Assembly: GCF_004337705.1 (NCBI RefSeq)
Contig: NZ_SKBU01000006.1
Span: 248,001 to 312,000, forward strand
DNA length: 64,000 nucleotides
From: Rubrobacter taiwanensis
Lineage (GTDB): Bacteria; Actinomycetota; Rubrobacteria; Rubrobacterales; Rubrobacteraceae
Reading direction: 5' to 3'
Below the pieces are notes generated by a model. That model worked only from the letters and a program-made list of their open reading frames with translations, was not told where the DNA came from and did no database searches. A program made the translations under genes and the position numbers. Shown here piece by piece: positions 54,126 to 62,841 of this stretch; position 1 is the first letter of the stretch; every line of letters begins with the position of its first letter.

Positions 54126-56620
54126 CCCGGCTCCGGAGCCCCCTCGATCGGAACCCTGACCCGCACCACCGTTCCCTCCCCCGGAGCGCTACTCACCTCC
54201 AGCGCGCCGCCGCTCTCGGCGGCGCGCTCCCGCATGCTCTTGAGCCCGACCCCGGAGCCCGCGACGTTCGGGTCGAAGCCGTGCCCGTCATCGGCCACCT
54301 CCAGCCGGATCTCCTCCCCGGTGGTCCCGAGCCTCACAACCACCCGCCGCGCCTCCGAGTGGCGGCGGGCGTTGGTCAAAGCCTCCTGCAAGATGCGCAG
54401 CATCTCCATGCCCCGCGCCCCGAGAGGTCTCTGGGGGAAGCCCTCCTCCACCTTCAGCTCTATCCCCCTCCCGGCGGGGGCCATCCTGCGGTGCAGATCT
54501 ACCAGGGACTCCGCCAGCCGGAGGAACGGCTGGTCCTCCTCCTCTCCCAGACGCAGGTCATAGACCGCCTCGCGCAATCCCCGCACCCCGCGGCGCACGG
54601 TGTCCAGAGCCTCCTGAAGTTCCTTCTGAAGGGAGGCGTCCCCGGCGTTGAGCTTGGCGAACTCGAGCGTCTGCACGGCGTAGGCCAGATCCTGCAGCAC
54701 GCCATCGTGCAGGTCGCGGGCTATGCGGTTGCGCTCGGCCTCGCGGATCTCCTCCAGCGCCTCTTTGGCCCGCTTGCTCGCCGTGATGTCGCGAACCAGG
54801 ATGCATATCGCTTCGCGGCCGCCGTAAGAGATGATGTTCGCGCGGACCTCCACGTCCACCAGCGTCCCGTCCCTGCGGCGGTGGCGGCGCTCGCCGCTCA
54901 CGTAGCTCCCCCGCTCCTGCACGCGCCGGACATAGCAATCCATGTCCTCCCGGGAATACGGTACGACGTCGTAGAGCGTCAGCTTTAGCAGCTCCCCGGG
55001 GGCGTAGCCGAGCATATCGTGGTAGGCGGCATTGGCCTCCAGGATGCGCCGGCTGTCCATGTCGACCAGCAGGATGCCCTCGGCGGCCTGTTCGACGACC
55101 GCCCGGTAGCGCTCCTCGCTCTCGCGCAGCGCCGCCTCGGCCCGCTTGCGCTCGGTGATCTCGCGGGAGTTCACGACCACCCCCCGGACGGCCGGGTCTG
55201 CGAGCAGGTTGGTCCCGATGGCCTCAAAATACCGCCAGCGGCCCTCCCGGTCGCGGACGCGGTACTCCACCGAGAGCCGCTCCCGGGGCGCGCGGAGAAG
55301 TCTCAGGAACTTGCTCCTGACGCGCTCGACGTCCTCCGGATGCAGGTGGTCGAAGGCCCGGCTCCCGACCCGCTCTTCGGGCATGTAGCCCAGCACCCTC
55401 TCCACCGCCGGACTCTCATAGACTATCCTGCCCTCGGCGTCCAGGACTATGATCAGGTCCGAAGCGTTGCGGACGAGCGAGCGGAAGCGCTCCTCACTCT
55501 CGCGCAGCATCCGCTCGCTCTGCGCCGTCTCGGAGACGGCGGCCTCCAGCTGCGCGGTGCGCTCCGCAACCCTCAGCTCCAGCGTCTCGTTGAGCCGCCG
55601 GATCTCCTCCTCGGCCCGCTTGCGCTCGGTTATGTCGTGCAGGACGACCAGGCGCGCTGCCGGACCTCCCCGCCGGTCCGGCAGCGCGGAGACCGAGACC
55701 TCGTAGTCGTGCCGGCCGCCGAGCCGCACCTCCCGGCGCGCCCCGCCGCGGAGGTTCCGCAGGAGCTCCCGCCCGGTCCCCACCTGATCCAGGCCCATCC
55801 CGACGGCTCCGGAGCCCGGCAGGTTCAGGATGCGCCGGGCGGCCGGGTTGAGGTCCACGATCCGGTCCCGGTCATCCAGCACCACTACGCCATCGCTCAG
55901 CTCCTCGACGACGGCGGTGCGCGCCACGGGCACGATGTCCAGCAGACGCCAGCGGAAGAGCGCCCAGGTGATCGCCACGCCGCTCAGCAGGAAGGCGAGG
56001 GGTGTGAGATCCAGGTTCGGGAGCGGGCTGAGACCCAGCACGTAGAGCCCGTTGCCCAGCCACGGCGCGAACGCACCGAACAGCAGCGCCGCGCCCTGCC
56101 GGCCGTAGAGATCCGGCGAGCGGCGGAGCATAGATACCATCAGAAGGGTGCCGAGCAGGATCAGCGCGTAGGCGTAGGCCCAGTAGATCCAGAAAGCCGG
56201 ACCGTACTCCACCTCCAGAAAAGGTCCGTCCAGCGCCACGGCGCTCCAGATCAGGCCGTGCGCTTCGTTGGTCCACACGAGCAGCAGCGTGGCGGCCGGC
56301 AGGGCGGAGAGCAGGACGAGACGGCGAGGATCCAGCCTCGCGCCGCGGCCGGTGTACTGCAGGGCGAACGCCAACCAGGCCGGCGGCACCGTGACGATGC
56401 CCAGATACTCTACCCTGGCCCACAGAACCTTGTCCGGGAGTCCGACGGCGCTCAGCTCCAGAGCGTAGCTCCCCGACCACACGGTCACGGCCAGCATGAG
56501 CAGCGCCAGCGCCCTACCCCCCGGCGCGCCGCGCCGCCGCCAGACGTACAGGGCGAGCGCGCCCGAGACGACCGCGACCACGAACGAGAGCGGCGCGTAG
56601 GGCGTATACTGCCACTCCAT
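54122..56620 (-). CDS. Membrane-bound PAS sensor histidine kinase
   Basis: 832 residues. The N-terminal ~230 residues hold seven membrane helices of the 7TM histidine-kinase N-terminal type (TVWSGSYALELSAVGLPDKVLWARVEYLGI). Three PAS domains follow (starts near 240, 385 and 510; each ends in a 'ITERKRAEEEI'-like linker). HisKA_3 (RNRIARDLHDGVLQDLAYAVQTLEFAKL) and HATPase (ADDGHGFDPNVAGSGVGLKSMRERAAESGG) close it. It is a NarX/DesK-class kinase; no response regulator is adjacent, so the partner is elsewhere. Confidence 0.9.
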   Translation of the reverse strand: MEWQYTPYAPLSFVVAVVSGALALYVWRRRGAPGGRALALLMLAVTVWSGSYALELSAVGLPDKVLWARVEYLGIVTVPPAWLAFALQYTGRGARLDPRRLVLLSALPAATLLLVWTNEAHGLIWSAVALDGPFLEVEYGPAFWIYWAYAYALILLGTLLMVSMLRRSPDLYGRQGAALLFGAFAPWLGNGLYVLGLSPLPNLDLTPLAFLLSGVAITWALFRWRLLDIVPVARTAVVEELSDGVVVLDDRDRIVDLNPAARRILNLPGSGAVGMGLDQVGTGRELLRNLRGGARREVRLGGRHDYEVSVSALPDRRGGPAARLVVLHDITERKRAEEEIRRLNETLELRVAERTAQLEAAVSETAQSERMLRESEERFRSLVRNASDLIIVLDAEGRIVYESPAVERVLGYMPEERVGSRAFDHLHPEDVERVRSKFLRLLRAPRERLSVEYRVRDREGRWRYFEAIGTNLLADPAVRGVVVNSREITERKRAEAALRESEERYRAVVEQAAEGILLVDMDSRRILEANAAYHDMLGYAPGELLKLTLYDVVPYSREDMDCYVRRVQERGSYVSGERRHRRRDGTLVDVEVRANIISYGGREAICILVRDITASKRAKEALEEIREAERNRIARDLHDGVLQDLAYAVQTLEFAKLNAGDASLQKELQEALDTVRRGVRGLREAVYDLRLGEEEDQPFLRLAESLVDLHRRMAPAGRGIELKVEEGFPQRPLGARGMEMLRILQEALTNARRHSEARRVVVRLGTTGEEIRLEVADDGHGFDPNVAGSGVGLKSMRERAAESGGALEVSSAPGEGTVVRVRVPIEGAPEPG

Positions 56621-56722
56621 CAGCCTACCCCGGCCCCGTCCCTTCCGATGCGCGCCTCCAAGAGTATATTAGGATAGCCACGATTTCTACGAGAACGGGC
56701 GCGGACTCTCGCCGGCGCTTCT

Positions 56723-58540
56723 CTAGCGTCCGGTGCCCGCGTAATCCGGGCCGAGGTGATCCCGGATGAGCTCGGCGTAGAGCCGCTGCCCCTCCGGGCG
56801 GAGGTGTATCCCGTCGTCCCAGAAGAGCTCCGGACGATCGGCGCTCGCTGCGTGCCAGTCCACCAGGACGGCGTTCGGGTGACGCTCCGTCCCCTCGGCG
56901 ATCACGCGGTTGTTGGAGGACTCCCAGGGCCGGGGAACTTTCACGTTCACGAAGACCACCCGCGAGACGCCCTCCAGGATGTCCATGATCTCTTCGAACT
57001 GCTCCTCGCTCAGGGGTCCGTTGTTGCCGATGTGCAGCACGACGACCTCTCCCAGCTCACCCCTCTCCCGCCGCTCTCTCAGGATCTCCACGGCGTCCCC
57101 CACCTGCAGCCCGGACTCGGCGTCGAGGACCCGCAGGTCTCCTGCCTCCCGCTCCAGCGTCCTGGCCGCCCCGAGCATCACCGAGTCCCCGACGGCCGTG
57201 GCGGGTCCCGCCGGCTCCTCCCGCGCCGCCCGCTCCCCTCCGGTCTCCCCGGCCCGGATCGTCTCCTGCGCGAGATACTCGGGCGGCGGGGGCGACTCGG
57301 CTTTCACCGCGGCGACACCGATCAGGGCGCAGACGGCTACGTTCGCCGCCGCTCCTCCGGCCCACAGCGCCCCGAGCCGCCAGCGCCGCCGGCCTTCGGC
57401 CTCGCGCAGCGACCGCCAGGCCCGCTCCAGAGCCCCGCGCCGGACGGGGGTCTCGATGAAGCGGTAGGAGAGGTCGGCGAGCAGGAGCGTCGCGGCGAGC
57501 TGCAGCGCCAGCAGCGGCGGCCCGTCCAGGGGCACGTCGAGCTGCGGCCGGGTGACCATGAAGACCGGCCAGTGCCAGAGGTAGATGCCGTAGGAGCGCA
57601 CGCCGACCCAGCGCAGCGGCCGCAGCTCCAGCACCTCAGATCCCAGGCGGGTGCCGGGATGGACGGAGACCGCGATCACGGATGCGGTCGCGAACGCGAC
57701 CAGCGCGAAGCCTCCCCGGTAGAGGAGCGGATCGTACTCCCCGAGCGTGAGGCAGAAGAAGACCAGCGCGCCGAGCGCGGCGACGCCGGCCGCGTCCAGC
57801 AAAAGCGGTGCGAAGCGTCCGGGCTCGCGCCGGAGGTTCTGTGGCACCCAGAAGAAGGCGAGCGCGGCCCCGAAGAGCAGTCCGGCGGCGCGGGTGTCGG
57901 TCCCGTAGTAGAGGCGAGAGGGGTCGGCGTCCGGCGTGTAGAGGGCGGCCATCAGCCCCGCCGAGGACGCCGCCACCACGAGCACGCAGAGCAGCGTCCA
58001 CCGCCGCAACAGCGCCAGTCCGGCGAGCAACAGCGGCGGCCACAGGAGGTAGAACTGCTCCTCGACGGCGAGCGACCACAGGTGCTTGAGCAGCGACGGG
58101 CGGCCGACGGCCTCGAAGTACGACTCGTCGGCGAAGATCAGGTACCAATTCGTCACATACCCGAGCGCGGCGAGCGCGTCGGCGCGCAGCCCCGCCACCT
58201 CTTCCGGCAGGAAGACGACGGCGTACGCCAGCGTCGCCACCAGCACCAGGTAGAGCGCGGGCAGCAGCCGGCGGGCCCGCCGGAGCCAGAACCGCTTCAG
58301 GTCCATGCGGCCCCGCTCGCGCCACTCGGCCAGCAGCAGCGCGGTTATGAGATACCCGCTGATGACGAAGAAGATCTCCACGCCCAGAAAACCGCCCGGT
58401 ACCCACGGCAGCCCCGCATGGTAGAGCAGCACGGCCAGCACGGCGAAAGCCCGCAGGCCGTCGAGCCCCGGCAGGTAAGAGAGCCGGGTTCCGCCCGGAC
58501 CGGAGACCTCCCCTCGGATCTTCCCCCCTCTTCTGCTCAC
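56723..58540 (-). CDS. Acyltransferase 3 (OafA-like) with C-terminal SGNH hydrolase-like domain
   Basis: 605 residues. Residues 20-380 are an acyltransferase-3 membrane domain (LPGLDGLRAFAVLAVLLYHAG; FFVISGYLIT; LKHLWSLAVEEQFYLLWP with the catalytic His). An extracytoplasmic SGNH-like domain follows, with GDSVMLGA, GNNGPL and DDGIHLRPEGQ as blocks I, III and V. Such fusions O-acetylate wall polymers or exported glycans. The substrate is unknown; peptidoglycan or a surface polysaccharide is likely. It starts with GTG and a weak SD. Confidence 0.9.
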   Translation of the reverse strand: MSRRGGKIRGEVSGPGGTRLSYLPGLDGLRAFAVLAVLLYHAGLPWVPGGFLGVEIFFVISGYLITALLLAEWRERGRMDLKRFWLRRARRLLPALYLVLVATLAYAVVFLPEEVAGLRADALAALGYVTNWYLIFADESYFEAVGRPSLLKHLWSLAVEEQFYLLWPPLLLAGLALLRRWTLLCVLVVAASSAGLMAALYTPDADPSRLYYGTDTRAAGLLFGAALAFFWVPQNLRREPGRFAPLLLDAAGVAALGALVFFCLTLGEYDPLLYRGGFALVAFATASVIAVSVHPGTRLGSEVLELRPLRWVGVRSYGIYLWHWPVFMVTRPQLDVPLDGPPLLALQLAATLLLADLSYRFIETPVRRGALERAWRSLREAEGRRRWRLGALWAGGAAANVAVCALIGVAAVKAESPPPPEYLAQETIRAGETGGERAAREEPAGPATAVGDSVMLGAARTLEREAGDLRVLDAESGLQVGDAVEILRERRERGELGEVVVLHIGNNGPLSEEQFEEIMDILEGVSRVVFVNVKVPRPWESSNNRVIAEGTERHPNAVLVDWHAASADRPELFWDDGIHLRPEGQRLYAELIRDHLGPDYAGTGR

Positions 58541-58641
58541 GGTACCGAGTAAGGCGGAGCGCGCCGCCGCAGCGGCGCAACCCCGCCTGCCTGACTACTG
58601 CCTTACCAGGTGCCGTATGATATCCGATGCGCCGGCCCGGT

Positions 58642-61086
58642 TCACCCGCCGCCCACGCATACACCGGCCCTGAGCAGCCGGAGGTCGAGAGAGGCACACC
58701 TCCCCGAGTCCCCCCCTCCGGTGTCCTCTTCCGCTCCGGAGGAGGGCTGCTCCTGAGCCGGGGGGCTCTCCTGCTGCGGAGGGGGCTTTTGCCCGGCCTG
58801 TCCCCCGCCGCCTGAAGACGAGGAGGGTTCTGGCCTGCCCGGCGAACCGCCGGTCTTATGAACCGGCTGCTGATGTGCGGGCTGTTGTTCCGGAGCGGAG
58901 CGCCGGACGGTACCGCCGCCCTCCGGCCGGTGCTGCTGAGACGGCGGGCCGTGGAGCCGGTTCTCCGATCCTCCCGCCACCGGCTGGCTCCGGGTTGCCT
59001 GGTCTTTCGGTGCGCTTGGAGGAGCCCCGCGCGGGCGTTCTTTGACCCCGACGGACGCATTGACGGCGGGGGCGGCCGACCGGCCGTGATCCGGCATCCG
59101 GCCGGTTCTGACGCCCCCGGATCTCTCCGCCGGAGGCGCGGGAGCGGCCCGCTCAGCCCGTGCACCGCCGGACGGGGCGCCGGGCTCCCTCCGGACGGAT
59201 CGAGCCGGTTCCGGAGAGGCCGGAGCCCCGTCAGACGCGGCCTGCGGCCCGCGGCTCCCGGAGAAGGCCGGAGGAGCAGTTCCGGTCTGCGCAACGGTCA
59301 CAGAGGGGGCGGGCCGCTCCCTCTCGCAGACCGCCGGTGACGGTATATAAGGTTCGCCGCCGGTCACACGTCCGCCGTTCTGCCGGAGCCACTCGAGCAG
59401 CGGGTAGGGGTTCTTGGCCCCCGAGGGGGCTTCGGCCCGGGTGTCGTTCACGTACCAGCCGAGATGCAGGTGAGGATCGAACGGCCCCAGGGTCCCCGGC
59501 ACGGAGGAGTAACCGGTGTGTCCCACATAACCTATGAGATCGCCCGCCCGGACCCGCTGTCCGAACTCCAGCGGGGGCCGGTCTACGAGGTGCGCGTAGT
59601 AGAAGACGTCTCCGCGCCGGATCGGTCCGACGCCGGCGGTGACCTCGATCATGGCCACCCAGCCGCCCAGATAGTTCCACCAGCCGGACTCGTGCCCCGA
59701 GACCGGACGTACGATACCGTCCGTTATGGAGTACACCGGGGTGCCCTCGGGAGCGAAGATGTCGGTCCCCTCATGCCCTCCGTTCGGACGCGGAGCCCCC
59801 CAGTCGTTGGTGTAGCTGTCCATGTAGCGGGCGGGCAGGGGGAAGACCGCGCTCCGGTTGCCGGTGACCTCCACCTCCGGGGAAGCGCGGTGGTCCGCAC
59901 CGACCACGGGAGCTGGACAGTAGCCGCCGCTCTCAGCCACATAGGGGATGGGCTCGCCGTTGCGGTAGGCCTCGGCCAGCTCCAGCACCCGTTGCACGTA
60001 CTCATGAGAGTTGTTGTAGGCGTAGAGGGCCCGGTGGTAGTCTTCCGGCGCTCCGGAGCGAACCAGATAGTTGGCGGCGCCGAAGATGGCATCCCTGTAG
60101 TGGCAGGGATCCCTAACCCCGTCCCCGTTCGCATCCACCCCGTAGATCCTCCACGTAGAAGGCAGGAACTGCATGGGCCCCACGGCCCGGCCGTAGACGG
60201 TCGGCGGTCCCTGCACACAGGTGTACTCCTGCCCCCCTCCATGCCCGCTCTCGACGAACCCGATGGCTGCCAGAACCGCCCAATCGAGGCCGTACTCCTC
60301 GGCGGCCTCCTCGTAGGCCCGCAGGTAGTTGCCGGGGATGGAGCCAGCGGCCCCGGAAGCCGATACCTCTCCGGGAACATCGCCGCAGATCTCCGCCCCT
60401 CCCGTAACCAGCTCCGCCAGCGAGGAGTTCACTATCTCGATCAGCGCGGGAAGATTGCCCGGATCGCCGATATTGTCGAGCCGGATCATCCGGCCGCTCC
60501 TGGCCACCGGCTCCCGTTCCGCAGCGACCGCCAGAGCCGGGGATGCGGAGCGCTGCGGGAAATCTGCGCGCAGCGCGCTGAGGCTCCGGGCCTCGACCCG
60601 CGCGTCGTCCAGCCGGAGATCTAACGGCCGCTCCCCCAGCCTCAGACATCCCCCGGAGATAGTGAACGAGAACCCGGTGGCTTCTATGGCGAGATCGTCC
60701 ATGTACACGGGCCCAGGGGCGGTCTGGTTCACGGCCAGCTGACCACCCCCGAGCTCCGGCGGCCGGGAGACGTTGGAGAGCCTCAGCCCGTAGATGGTCG
60801 CCCTCTGAAACTCGATCCTCGCCCGGAGAGGCTCCCCATCCCGGGGAGGACGCAGGGATATCCTGACCCCCTCACCCTCGATCCGCTCCGAGTTGATGAC
60901 GAATCCCCCGGAGATGCTCAGAGCTCCGGAACCGGAGTAGTCCGAGGAGAGGAGCAGCATGAGAGCCGCAACGACCGCCAGCACCGAAAGCCTGAGGACC
61001 CATCCCCGGCTCCTCCCCGATTCGAGAGGAGCAGAGACACCCTCCCGCACCGGCGGCCCGGACTGTCTCTGAAAGCGGGTGATCAC
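58642..61086 (-). CDS. Secreted two-enzyme wall hydrolase: DUF6230-like + lytic transglycosylase + M23 peptidase
   Basis: 814 residues. A signal/anchor helix (29-47) is followed by a beta-rich region (55-190) that resembles DUF6230 proteins such as the one at 61910 (SISGGFVINSERIEGEGVRISLRP; ARIEFQRATIYGLRLSN). A soluble lytic transglycosylase domain (252-375) has catalytic Glu279 in IGFVESGHGGG and GPMQFLPSTW. An M23 endopeptidase (415-560) has His438/Asp442 in GGHEGTDIF, YAHL and DPHLHLGW. The tail (590-814) is Pro/Ser/Gly-rich. It should cut both glycan strands and peptide bridges. It is the second gene behind the LPxTG gene. Confidence 0.88.
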   Translation of the reverse strand: MITRFQRQSGPPVREGVSAPLESGRSRGWVLRLSVLAVVAALMLLLSSDYSGSGALSISGGFVINSERIEGEGVRISLRPPRDGEPLRARIEFQRATIYGLRLSNVSRPPELGGGQLAVNQTAPGPVYMDDLAIEATGFSFTISGGCLRLGERPLDLRLDDARVEARSLSALRADFPQRSASPALAVAAEREPVARSGRMIRLDNIGDPGNLPALIEIVNSSLAELVTGGAEICGDVPGEVSASGAAGSIPGNYLRAYEEAAEEYGLDWAVLAAIGFVESGHGGGQEYTCVQGPPTVYGRAVGPMQFLPSTWRIYGVDANGDGVRDPCHYRDAIFGAANYLVRSGAPEDYHRALYAYNNSHEYVQRVLELAEAYRNGEPIPYVAESGGYCPAPVVGADHRASPEVEVTGNRSAVFPLPARYMDSYTNDWGAPRPNGGHEGTDIFAPEGTPVYSITDGIVRPVSGHESGWWNYLGGWVAMIEVTAGVGPIRRGDVFYYAHLVDRPPLEFGQRVRAGDLIGYVGHTGYSSVPGTLGPFDPHLHLGWYVNDTRAEAPSGAKNPYPLLEWLRQNGGRVTGGEPYIPSPAVCERERPAPSVTVAQTGTAPPAFSGSRGPQAASDGAPASPEPARSVRREPGAPSGGARAERAAPAPPAERSGGVRTGRMPDHGRSAAPAVNASVGVKERPRGAPPSAPKDQATRSQPVAGGSENRLHGPPSQQHRPEGGGTVRRSAPEQQPAHQQPVHKTGGSPGRPEPSSSSGGGGQAGQKPPPQQESPPAQEQPSSGAEEDTGGGDSGRCASLDLRLLRAGVCVGGG

Positions 61087-61115
61087 AGAGCCCGCCCCAC
61101 GAACTCCCTACCCGC

Positions 61116-61703
61116 TCAGCCCCGCCGCCTCTGGAGCAAGATTAAACCGCAAACCCCGCCCAGCAGGACCAGCACCGCCAGCAGCGGCAGTACACCCCCG
61201 GTGTCCGGCAGAACTCCATCCCCAGGCGATTCCTCATACTGCAGCTCCCCGGCCACCGAAGACTCCCCCTCGAAACCGTCATCCCCCGGGAACGGCCCCG
61301 CCCCGCCCGCCTCCGGACCGGGACCCGAGAAGTGCGGCGGATCTTGATCCACCCCGCCAACCTCCGGCGGATCCTGATCCACACCGCCAACCTCCGGCGG
61401 ATTCTGCGAAGGTACCCCGAAACCACCCGGCACCTCTCCGCGCTGCGAGGGCTCATCCCCTCCCAGCCCCGGCACCTCTCCGCGCTGCGAGGGTTCATCC
61501 CCTCCCAGCCCCGGCACCTCCCCACGCTGCGAGGGTTCATCCCCTCCCAGCCCCGGCACCTCTCCGCGCTGCGAGGGCTCCTGCTGAAACACGCTCTGAG
61601 CCAGAGCCTCCCGCTCGCAGAAGACCACGAACACAAGAGCCGCAGCCAGCACGGCGCAGATCAAAGCCCCCCGAAAGCCGTACCCCTCTCGATATCCCCG
61701 CAT
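61116..61703 (-). CDS. LPxTG-anchored repeat surface protein
   Basis: 195 residues. The signal peptide (hydrophobic 14-28, likely cleavage after EALAQ) precedes repeats of EPSQRGEVPGLGGD (residues 42-93) and of PPEVGGVDQD (102-121), then an acidic spacer. The C-terminus is a sortase sorting signal: LPDTG at 165-169, a hydrophobic helix and QRRRG. The mature protein should be a short, rod-like stalk covalently linked to peptidoglycan. No binding domain is visible. No sortase gene is in the window. It precedes the wall hydrolase gene by 29 nt, so both form one operon. Confidence 0.82.
   Translation of the reverse strand: MRGYREGYGFRGALICAVLAAALVFVVFCEREALAQSVFQQEPSQRGEVPGLGGDEPSQRGEVPGLGGDEPSQRGEVPGLGGDEPSQRGEVPGGFGVPSQNPPEVGGVDQDPPEVGGVDQDPPHFSGPGPEAGGAGPFPGDDGFEGESSVAGELQYEESPGDGVLPDTGGVLPLLAVLVLLGGVCGLILLQRRRG
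61341..61400 (-). repeat. Two 30-nt tandem repeats in the LPxTG gene
   Basis: Two nearly identical units code for PPEVGGVDQD twice; a partial third (PPHFSG) follows. They are coding repeats, not a CRISPR array. Confidence 0.85.
61425..61580 (-). repeat. 42-nt tandem repeats in the LPxTG gene
   Basis: Three full and one partial copies of a 42-nt unit code for EPSQRGEVPGLGGD. The copies differ by only a few bases, so they are recent and likely to vary in number between strains. Confidence 0.9.
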
Positions 61704-61771
61704 CAGCCTGCTCGCCTCCCCTCACCCGAACCTCAGACTGCAGGCCGGCCTCCCGCCGGCCGACAGAGACA

Positions 61772-61800
61772 TAAATAGCAGAAACCGACAAATTATGCAA
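61772..61800 (-). promoter_or_regulatory. Candidate promoter of the LPxTG-hydrolase operon
   Basis: Minus strand: TTGCAT (61800-61795), a 17-nt spacer and TATTTA (61777-61772). The conserved AGTTATCAT motif lies 3 nt upstream of the -35. An alternative -10 is CATAAT at 61797-61792, which would place the motif in the spacer, as in the other promoters of this locus. Confidence 0.5.
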
Positions 61801-61803
61801 CGG

Positions 61804-61868
61804 ATGATAACTAAATCGCTGGGAAGCGTGCCCGGGGGTTGCGATCAGTTATCATTTGATGCTATCAT
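61804..61868. promoter_or_regulatory. Symmetric divergent operator/promoter region of the DUF6230 locus
   Basis: ATGATAACT at 61804-61812 (motif reading left) and AGTTATCAT at 61847-61855 (motif reading right) are exact inverted copies, each flanked by GCGAT. The rightward promoter is TTGCGA (61839-61844), 18 nt, TATCAT (61863-61868). The same motif occurs at 63826. This is a likely binding site for the TetR regulator encoded at 62838. Confidence 0.6.
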
Positions 61869-61909
61869 TTGTTGCGATCGCCATTTGCGAGGAGAGGAGG
61901 CAGCTGGCT

Positions 61910-62494
61910 GTGGAGATGCACTATGACAGGAAGAGGCTATTCATAGCTCTCGGCGGGGGGTTTGGTGCGCTGGCGGCCATTTTGGTTGCGCTTTACATGG
62001 GTGGGGTAGCGCTGGCCGTTCCGCTTGGGGGGATTGGGGGGTTCAGGATTCAGGCGGACCGGGTGGAGTTGCAGGGGTTCTCGCTCACTCCGCGGATAGG
62101 GGACAACTCGCAACGGGAGGTTTCTCCTGCGGTAAGGAATCAGGCGAGGACGGCGATCATTGAGGGTCTGGTGGTTTCCAAGCGCATACCCATACCTGAG
62201 GGTGTACCGGGAGCTGGGGGGCGGGTCTTCGTGATCACCATCACGGGCAGCGAGGATCAGCCGGTAGAGATCCAGGGCCTCATTCAGGACGCCATGTATC
62301 TGCAGGCCAGATCTTTCCAAGCCGAGGCCCTTGAGCAGGACGAGGCTCCGCCGAGCCTGCGGCAGGGTTGGGAGCAGTCCTTCTACCAGCTCTCTCCGAG
62401 GGTGGTGATCATCGGGCTCGACAGCCAGAACAACTACCAGTTCGCGAACAGCATCACCATTCCGGGGCTGCAGGTCAACGCGAGGCTGGAGTAG
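61910..62494 (+). CDS. DUF6230-like exported/membrane-anchored protein
   Basis: 194 residues. A basic start and one hydrophobic helix (11-33) anchor or export it; the remainder is a beta-rich extracytoplasmic domain without cysteines (GGFRIQADRVELQGFSLTP; ARTAIIEGLVVSKRIPIP; VEIQGLIQDAMYLQARSFQAEAL). The layout and the following DUF6114 gene match the DUF6230-DUF6114 pair of Streptomyces, where some members were once labelled cholesterol esterase without good evidence. The function is unknown; binding a lipid or envelope component is a guess. GTG 61910 has AGGAGG 9 nt upstream. Confidence 0.75.
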   Translation: MEMHYDRKRLFIALGGGFGALAAILVALYMGGVALAVPLGGIGGFRIQADRVELQGFSLTPRIGDNSQREVSPAVRNQARTAIIEGLVVSKRIPIPEGVPGAGGRVFVITITGSEDQPVEIQGLIQDAMYLQARSFQAEALEQDEAPPSLRQGWEQSFYQLSPRVVIIGLDSQNNYQFANSITIPGLQVNARLE

Positions 62495-62496
62495 GC

Positions 62497-62841
62497 ATGC
62501 GGGGAAGCGCGAGTACAGAGCGGCCGAAGCTGGGCCTGACGCTGCTCACGCTGGCCGGGCTGCTGATACTCTGGATGCCGCTGGTCATCTACATTCAGGA
62601 GATCGGGCAGTTCAGCCTGGTCTTCGGCGGGGTGGTTATCGGGGGGATCGTGCTCGGCAGCGCGATACTGGGCTGGATCTACCCGCAGAGGGTCCAGATC
62701 TTCGGGGTGGTGGGCATGATCTTCTCCATACTCTCCCTGATCGGCGCGCTGGGAGGGCTGGTGATAGGAATGTTGCTCGGGATCGTCGGAGGGAGCCTCT
62801 GCGCCGCCTGGGCCCCGAAGAATCCCTCCGGCGAGGGTTAG
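62497..62841 (+). CDS. DUF6114-like integral membrane protein
   Basis: 114 residues, four hydrophobic helices with short loops. The last part, SLIGALGGLVIGMLLGIVGGSLCAAWAP, is the recognisable end of DUF6114 proteins. The ATG lies 2 nt after the DUF6230 stop with GGAG 6 nt upstream, so it is co-translated and probably works with it in the membrane. Its end overlaps the convergent tetR by 4 nt. Confidence 0.75.
   Translation: MRGSASTERPKLGLTLLTLAGLLILWMPLVIYIQEIGQFSLVFGGVVIGGIVLGSAILGWIYPQRVQIFGVVGMIFSILSLIGALGGLVIGMLLGIVGGSLCAAWAPKNPSGEG

Noticed and set aside
58617-58622. TATCAT on the minus strand upstream of the acyltransferase gene as another copy of the regulon motif
   Set aside because: Only the hexamer matches; the flanking AGTTATCAT core is absent.
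61341-61580. Possible CRISPR-like direct repeats
   Set aside because: The 42-nt and 30-nt units are contiguous without spacers, in frame, and code for surface-protein repeats.
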